The notes below the pieces were generated by a model. The model had not been told where the DNA came from, did not search any database, and worked only from the letters and a program-made list of their open reading frames with translations. Source: Nemertoderma westbladi (Eukaryota > Xenacoelomorpha > Nemertodermatida > Nemertodermatidae). Taken from it: a stretch of 64,000 nt of DNA. The stretch covers positions 17,892 through 81,891 of the forward strand of contig JAUCBJ010003016.1 in the NCBI GenBank assembly GCA_032718475.1, given 5' to 3'. The stretch's first letter is position 1. Each line of letters starts with the position of its first letter. Positions 58,268-64,000 of this stretch are shown here, one piece after another. The translations under genes and the position numbers were made by a program.

Positions 58268-59387
58268 GGGTCGATTACGCAAAAAATGGCCAAATTCCAG
58301 GTTAAAAAATAAAAAAAAAATTTCTCAAACCCTATCAAACCATACAAATTTGAAAGCCCTTAGCGTGCTGATTTCAAATTTCATATTGGTTCATTTTTTC
58401 TACCAATAGTAAAAAAGTTATGGACGAAAACGTATGTCTCGTCGGTAACGCTTTGTCTCATATAAATTTCCTTGTTTAAACATGCGTTACGTTTTGGACA
58501 TGTCTCATCTGTAACGACAGTTTATTTGCGTTACATCTTTCTGTGCATGCTTTACAAGTGAGACAGCGTTACAATGCGTTACATACCGTTACATGCAGGA
58601 CAACTGTGGACATGCTTAGCAATCTCATTACGTTAACGTGAAAGCTTGACCTTGTATATCATTAGATAGCGCTTTCAGAAGCGGTATAAATAAACTTTAC
58701 ATTAAGTAAATCCGATTTGTGGAAGAAAAGTTAGAGCAAAAATAAGGGCGTTACAAGATGGACATTTCCAATGACGTTAAAAAACTACTTGGCAAACTTT
58801 TGGGCATAATTTCTGCTGGACTTATCGATTACCGTTCATTCGTATATGTATCGGATAGCCAATAAAATTATCTTTCGGAAAATACTTACCTTGAAACAAA
58901 CACATTTCACAATAAAAGGTTATGTTTCAAATACGAGCGTTACAACACCTAAAAAATTTATAAAAACGAACATGTAGCATTTTTCATTCCTCAAGAAACA
59001 AAACTATAAAGGAGTGTACCCCAGTAACGACTAGTACTGGATTGTAGATCATGAAATAAGCTTTTAGCTGATATATAGTTTACTGGATATATGATATATA
59101 TGGTTATATGATATTATATAATATATATATATTATATATATGATATATAGTTTGTATCTCAAAAACAGAGCATCAGACATTGCATTATATGTCCATTTCG
59201 TGCTTGTAATCTAAGGAAATATATGTCAAATTGCTTAAAACCAATGCCAAAAAATGGGCGAAAATTCGCTCTATGGAAATATATACATAGGTTTATATGG
59301 TTTGGGTTATTTTCTGCTGAGTTATGGCTCATGGAATGGCGAAATTACGTCTGACACAATTTTGACCACTTTTTGCGTAATCGACCC
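58268..59387. mobile_element. MITE-like element, GGGTCGATTACGC ends, 3-bp duplication
   Basis: 1120 bp with inverted ends GGGTCGATTACGCAAAAA / TTTTTGCGTAATCGACCC. It is flanked by GAT on both sides (58265-58267 and 59388-59390), and the interrupted repeat reads through at copy A. The interior has many GCGTTAC words at 58440-58610 and an AT-dinucleotide-rich stretch at 59085-59155. No transposase. A 3-bp duplication with G-rich ends suits a PIF/Harbinger- or CACTA-type origin (inference). Confidence 0.75.
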
Positions 59388-59815
59388 GATAGTTGCGTTG
59401 CAAAATAAATTGAACTGTAGTATTCCACTATATTGCTTCCATAGTTACTGCGATTCCAATTATTGTAATATTCAACAACTCCTGATGCTGCCTTACTCAA
59501 TGTTAAATAATTTAGTGTTCTCGAATATTTATTACGTAACTAGAGAGCCGCTTAAACATGTAAACCAATATTGGATATTGAGTTTCGCCATTATGCTCAA
59601 ATTACTTGCAAACCTTTTCTACTTCGATGCTCTTTCAACTCATGTAATAAAATTAAAGAAATTCCCCCAAAATATTGTAATTACTTTTTACGCCGGGAAA
59701 AAAGTAAAATCAACGCAATAATGCTATGAGTTACTTTTTTCTCGAGGGAAAAGTATTCTTTTTCTCCCGATTTTGGTGATATTCGAGCGAAAAAAGTAAT
59801 AATTAAAAAATAAAT
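59388..59815 (+). repeat. Dispersed palindromic repeat, copy B, right part
   Basis: Continues copy B: AAATAAATTGAACTGTAGTA, TACTCAATGTTAAATAATTT, TTACGTAACTAGAGAGCCGC and GTAAAATCAACGCAATAATG. The open frame that starts inside the MITE and runs into this part is not a gene. Confidence 0.8.
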
Positions 59816-59839
59816 ATTTTTACTCAGGAAAAGAAGTGG

Positions 59840-60490
59840 TTTCGGTTATTCTTGAGACATATTATTTACCGAGCGCGAGCGAGGTTAATAATGAAAAATA
59901 AGCACGGGTGCGCTGCGCATGCCGCACTGCGGAGAATGTAATGGTATGTGTGCTGGTGAGCAAATCCCACTAAGTGTCACAACGAAGGAATTTATGTTCG
60001 CGTTGGCGGTACTAAAATACTAAAAATATTTGTATTCTTAATAAATTTTATTTTTCTTATTTTTATTCTAAATTTGATTGTACTCTTCAAATCCTGATGC
60101 TGCCTTACTCAATGTTAAATAATTTAGTAAAAGAGTAGAATAGACGAGTAGAATAAATCGAGTATTTATATATATTTTTATTTATATTTACATAAACTAA
60201 TAATTGATATTGAGTGCTGTTTTGGAGTTCGTCTTGCAGACACTAAAGTAGATTTTGTTAGTGGATTTTGCTCAAATTACGTGCAAAACTTTTCAAGCTG
60301 AAAGAGATGTTACTGATATTGAAAAATAAATGCCACCAAAATATTTTCACATTATTTTTCTTATTTTACATTTTTCGCCTGGAAAAATGTAAAATCAATG
60401 CAATTCTATGTGTTACTTTTTCTTGAGGGGAAAAAAGTCACCCGTTCTCCCGACTTTGGGGTATATTGGAATGATGGGTCCGAATCATCC
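59840..60490 (+). repeat. Dispersed palindromic repeat, copy C (diverged)
   Basis: Contains CCGAGCGCGAGCGAGGTTAA (59867), CTGATGCTGCCTTACTCAAT (60097), GCAGACACTAAAG and GTAAAATCAATGCAATTCTA (60391), in the order of copies A and B but more diverged and partly rearranged. Confidence 0.65.
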
Positions 60491-60893
60491 GGGTCATAAT
60501 TGTCCGGATACTGAATAGGACAAATGGCACCCTAAAGTAAAGTATTTAATATGCAAAGAATTGTATTTGGTATTATTTTGATCAATTATTTTACTAGCTA
60601 CTTTTTTTTTAAAGAAAATATTATTGATTTTTTAAAAATCATCATGTTCTAGAACATAATCGATATTTAAAAGCAAAAAAATATCTGGGGACGAGAAGTC
60701 GGAGGATGGAAAGGTCCCGCCATGATTTTTCGTCCAAGAGTCCAAATTCTTCAAGTCTCAATTGTCATATATTACGGACTAATTTATTGCTGTAATAAAT
60801 ATTAATAATAATAAATAGATAGATATCGAATGGGTAGCTAATATATGATCAATTAATTCGGAATATGATTATTGATATTATATGATTACATAA
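60491..60893 (-). other. 3' flank of zinc-finger gene, candidate poly(A) signal
   Basis: Plus-strand TTTATT at 60783-60788 gives AATAAA on the gene strand about 106 bp past the stop codon. The rest is AT-rich and featureless. Confidence 0.4.
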
Positions 60894-62822
60894 TTAGTGT
60901 CTCTGCAGATGATAATTTAAGCTCAATTTATGTTTGAACTTCCGAGTACATTGACCTACTGGACACTTTAACAGCACTCGATGCACCTCATGAGTTTGCA
61001 TATGATCCCTTAGATGGCTCTTTTGCTTAAACCTTTTATCACACTTTTCACAACCAAATAACCGTTGGTTATCGTGAGTGAAGGCCGTATGTCTATTGAG
61101 TTGGCCCTGATCCATGTAGGCCAGGGGGCATTGCGGGCACTGGAACGGTCGCTCGCCCGAGTGTCTCCGCATGTGAAGCTCTAGTTTGTAACGACACGAC
61201 ATGGACTTCCCGCATGTGGCGCAGACCCAGTCCAGCTTCCGAACTTCGGTATGAGAAAGGTTTTGATGTCGAACTAACTCGACTTTACGTTTAAACTTGC
61301 GGTCGCACTTGTCGCATGGAATAACCTGGTCGTGGTCGTCTGCGAGATGTTTGTTGAGTGAGGACTTGGTTCTGTAGACCTGGGCGCAGTGGGGACACGG
61401 TATCTCTGGGATGTTGAAGTGGCGATGGAGGTGTACTAGAAGGTTTCGCATCGAGTTGAGTCGTGTGGAGCAGCCGTCTATGATGCATTCCATATAGAGC
61501 GAGGGTTGTCGGTGGACCCCGAGGTGTATTTTCAGCTGGCGGAGTGTGGCAAATCGCCACCGACAGCCGTCCACGTCGCACGGGTATGAGCGGGGACCCA
61601 GCAAGGGCAGTCTGGGTTGGCGGGTTAATCTGAGGAAGTTGAGAGGGTCTGCGCTATTAGTACCCCGGGTATTTGTAATTGTAACAAGTTTATTTGAACC
61701 AGAACATTGAGATACTGGTTTATTATTTGAAGTCGAAATATTTGTGACAGGTGTAGTAAGTGCAGACAATTCAATCCCTTGTTTAAGTTTATTCGGTGTT
61801 GTTCTAACTGGAACACTCGGTGTATCCGTAACCGGAACACTCGGTGTATCTGTAACCGGGATATTCGTTTTAGTTAACGGGAAATGTCTACGGAGCGGAG
61901 GTGGAGAAGTTACAACTTCTTTGTTCGTCGCCGGGGCCGACAATATCGACTCGATCGAATGCTTAAGTGGCGGTGTATCCAACGGAAGTGTAACAAACTC
62001 GGCCCCAACTTCCGGGAAATTGGCCTCCTCTTCCGGCGTCTCTGAAACGGCCTTAAACGGCACGAGAGGAAGGAAATGCGAGATCGGAATATCTGAGTTG
62101 TAGGTGGGAATCACGGAGCGCGAGCGGATGATGCGTTCAGGGCTGGATAGATTCTTGTAGGGGCAGTCGTAGGAACGGAAAGAATCGAAGAGACCGGGGA
62201 AGTTATCCAGAGACAACGAGGGGCTGTTAATAATCCCGATGTTAGGGAATGCGATACTGTTCCCTTCTATACTGGTCCGACTCGGCGGATGGGTTTGGCA
62301 TTCCCCGGCCTTCAAGGCCTCTAAAACCAGTCGGTTCGCCTTGCTGAATGCGTCACCGGCGGTCCAAACCGCCCCGACACTTTCATGGAACTCGAGTGAG
62401 TCGTGTGGTGCTCTCGCTATCTCTTCTTGACTCATCAAGTTGTCCGCCTTCGTCGTTCCCATCGGGCCCTTCGACTGCGGCATTATCAGACCGAGGTGGT
62501 CCAGACAGGAAGGCAGGTTGTCCAGGTTGGTCCAGACGGGTTGCTGCTCCCAGTCGGGGTCGTGTCCCGTGTTTACGAGGAGGTCGAGAAGACCGATGCT
62601 CGGGGGACGGTCTGGGATGGAGGTCGGAGACGGGATGCACAGATCAAGGGCCCCGAGTAACGTGGAGTTGAGATCGTCATCGTAAAGCTCCGACGTTCCG
62701 GTTCCGTTCGCGTTGCTCGAAGATATTTGATTGTGTTTGAGTTTGCGATGCGAGCAATTAATTTTACGCTTCTTGGATTTTGAATTTCTCGTCAGGCCAA
62801 CAGATAATCTTCGGTCGGCCAT
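60894..62822 (-). CDS. C2H2 zinc-finger protein, eight fingers
   Basis: A single 642-codon frame. The ATG at 62822 (MADRRLSVGL) is in strong context (A at -3, G at +4); the frame stays open a little upstream but without an ATG. The N-terminal 410 residues are Ser/Pro/Thr-rich and probably disordered, with a basic nuclear-localisation-like cluster (KSKKRKINCSHRK, about 15-27) and a VPVTDTPS direct repeat. Fingers occupy about 414-642. Fingers 1, 2 and 8 are C-x4-C type (YPCDVDGC, MECIIDGC, LKCPVGQC); 3-7 are C-x2-C type. Fingers 5 and 6 are joined by HSGERPF, a TGEKP-type linker. The frame stops right after the last zinc-binding histidine. It is likely a nuclear DNA-binding regulator; target and ortholog are unknown. 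Intronless coding is possible, and further 5' exons cannot be excluded. Confidence 0.9.
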   Translation of the reverse strand: MADRRLSVGLTRNSKSKKRKINCSHRKLKHNQISSSNANGTGTSELYDDDLNSTLLGALDLCIPSPTSIPDRPPSIGLLDLLVNTGHDPDWEQQPVWTNLDNLPSCLDHLGLIMPQSKGPMGTTKADNLMSQEEIARAPHDSLEFHESVGAVWTAGDAFSKANRLVLEALKAGECQTHPPSRTSIEGNSIAFPNIGIINSPSLSLDNFPGLFDSFRSYDCPYKNLSSPERIIRSRSVIPTYNSDIPISHFLPLVPFKAVSETPEEEANFPEVGAEFVTLPLDTPPLKHSIESILSAPATNKEVVTSPPPLRRHFPLTKTNIPVTDTPSVPVTDTPSVPVRTTPNKLKQGIELSALTTPVTNISTSNNKPVSQCSGSNKLVTITNTRGTNSADPLNFLRLTRQPRLPLLGPRSYPCDVDGCRWRFATLRQLKIHLGVHRQPSLYMECIIDGCSTRLNSMRNLLVHLHRHFNIPEIPCPHCAQVYRTKSSLNKHLADDHDQVIPCDKCDRKFKRKVELVRHQNLSHTEVRKLDWVCATCGKSMSCRYKLELHMRRHSGERPFQCPQCPLAYMDQGQLNRHTAFTHDNQRLFGCEKCDKRFKQKSHLRDHMQTHEVHRVLLKCPVGQCTRKFKHKLSLNYHLQRH

Positions 62823-63072
62823 GATCCAGTGATCAGACACTCGTGCACTCACAATGATCAAGTCGAAGTCCTAATACCTCACGCTCACGCTCACATCACC
62901 ACCACACTGCCACAACCCACAACTGACATACCGGTAGTCCATAGTCCATAGTCGGTAGTCCTACAAAAATCAGAATATCCGGTACGTGCGGTAAGAGCAA
63001 GGACAAGTTCAGTCAGTCAGCACGGCACTCATCCTGTCATCAGTAGGGTAAATAAGGGTAAATCTTTTCGAC

Positions 63073-63104
63073 CTACGCGTAGACCTACGCGTAGCTACGC
63101 GTAG
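63073..63104. promoter_or_regulatory. Three CTACGCGTAG palindromes
   Basis: Perfect decamer palindromes at 63073-63082, 63085-63094 and 63095-63104, about 250-280 bp upstream of the zinc-finger ATG. Each contains ACGCGT, and a fourth ACGCGT lies at about 63453. Clustered identical palindromes suggest a binding site for a dimeric factor; the factor is unknown. Confidence 0.4.
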
Positions 63105-63445
63105 TTCGCAACATTGGGTCATATATCACCATATTTTATTTTTTTTGAACATTAACTATGCTGTAAAAGCTTTTGTGGGATAACTGATACGTTTGCCTTT
63201 GCTGGCCAGTTCCCCCCCAGGCGCTGGAATACTCTAAAAGGGTTCTCCAACTGTATATATATATTCCCCTCGCCCGCAAGGTACCTTTACAGGTGTTTTA
63301 ACGGACATAAAAATCATTCTGCTATATACGTGTTTTGGCGGACATGGTAAGACAAAAAACTTGTAATGCACTAACTACCTTTCACAGCTTAGCCGTGATG
63401 ATTCATATTACGACATCTAGCAGCTGGTTGCTGACATGGAAACAG

Positions 63446-63545
63446 CCATTGGACGCGTGGTTCTTTGTTTGGCTTGGGCCAATCAGGGCGATTTTTCCTG
63501 TCGACGTGTAGCTTTTAGTCGATCATAAGGAGAGTGTTCAGTCTT
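63446..63545 (+). promoter_or_regulatory. Candidate promoter with CCAAT boxes
   Basis: CCATTGG (63446-63452, a CCAAT box on the minus strand) and GGGCCAATCAGG (63477-63488, an NF-Y-type box on the plus strand) are followed about 55 bp later by TTCAGTCTTAC, an initiator-like TCAGT at 63538-63542. This could be the start of a plus-strand transcript leaving the window, or a bidirectional element shared with the zinc-finger gene. Speculative. Confidence 0.25.
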
Positions 63546-64000
63546 ACTGTTTTTAGAGTTGATACTTTGTTGTTATTGCTGTCTAAGCCAGAAACACCGG
63601 CCTTTTGGGAAGAACTCTAGTAAACTGCTTGAATTATCGAAAGTATAAACTGTTACCTGACTTAAATCACTCATCTCACCTTGATACTTTACTTACTTAA
63701 TTTAATTGCATTAATCATATTGTTTGTACTGTTATTTTACCGTCAGTTATTAATTGTACCTATTTGTTGATGGAAATATTGCTATTTGGATAATACGGAT
63801 AAATCACCCAATTCTCAATTTTCTTGATAACACTACAGGTTAGAGAGACCGGCTATACATAACAATTGCGATTTATATTAATGTGGTGTGTATTGAATCC
63901 AATGTTATTTAGCAGACCCTACGTGAGTCAATTACTGCTCTCTTTATGTGTGATCAAATGTACTGACTGTCGGCAGAATAGTGTGTATGATCGTGATTGG

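Larger units (their letters stand above)
62823..64000. other. Upstream region of the zinc-finger gene
   Basis: No further protein-coding exon recognised to the window end. Near the gene are short direct repeats (CACGCTCACGCTCAC at about 62879, TCCATAGTCCATAGTC at about 62938). Motif clusters are listed separately. Confidence 0.4.

Noticed and set aside
59254-59721. 155-codon open frame
   Set aside because: It starts inside a MITE-like element and continues into the flanking dispersed repeat; the similar frame at 49732 is the same repeat, not a conserved gene.
61291-62685. Frames of 60-119 codons on both strands over the zinc-finger gene
   Set aside because: Shadows of the GC-richer coding sequence.
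62823-62861. Upstream extension of the zinc-finger protein by 13 residues
   Set aside because: The extension would start at TTG; the first ATG at 62822 has a strong context and is preferred.

Overview
The window is a stretch of an animal nuclear genome. It is AT-rich and intron-bearing, and most of it is repeats. Two protein-coding loci and one tRNA gene are well supported. (1) A nicotinic acetylcholine receptor alpha-type subunit lies on the minus strand in four coding exons (38781-38539, 32288-32093, 15065-14859, 13450-12528). All three coding junctions join in phase and give a 522-residue protein with every family landmark. (2) A C2H2 zinc-finger protein lies on the minus strand (62822-60894, 642 residues, eight fingers in the last third). 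(3) A tRNA-Gln(UUG) gene lies on the minus strand (50534-50462). The lineage cannot be fixed from the sequence. Repeated TAGGCCTA/GTAGGCCTAC words are reminiscent of echinoderm or hemichordate DNA as I remember it, but this is only a hint.

Layout. 1-7.4 kb: intergenic DNA with a decayed tRNA-type SINE, Helitron-like ends and a decayed LINE tail. 7.4-11.4 kb: three adjacent tandem arrays (hexamer; 29 bp; G/T-rich ~30 bp). 12.5-38.8 kb: the receptor gene. Its 17-kb second intron holds 49-bp and 44-bp minisatellites, a foldback element, two older reverse-transcriptase relics, a young RTE-like LINE inserted inside one relic, and a decayed LINE split by a 1-kb SINE-containing composite. The 6-kb first intron holds a long inverted repeat that contains a hAT-like element, which in turn contains a tRNA-derived SINE. 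40-49.5 kb: alternating inverted repeats with long C/G homopolymers, then a 7.7-kb array of a 56-bp unit. 49.5-60.5 kb: a dispersed palindromic repeat family, the tRNA gene, another near-full-length RTE-like LINE with perfect 13-bp target duplications, and two oppositely oriented copies of a GTT/GCTC minisatellite. 60.9-64 kb: the zinc-finger gene and its upstream region, with three CTACGCGTAG palindromes and CCAAT-type boxes.

The two protein genes show no sign of acting together. The dominant theme is repeat biology: several nested insertions can be put in order from target-site duplications, and the two long LINE copies are so alike that the family was probably active recently. I found no convincing novel multi-gene system. 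The most unusual items are the 56-bp array that is open in all three forward frames, the SINE/inverted-repeat tandem composite, and the nested insertion series.
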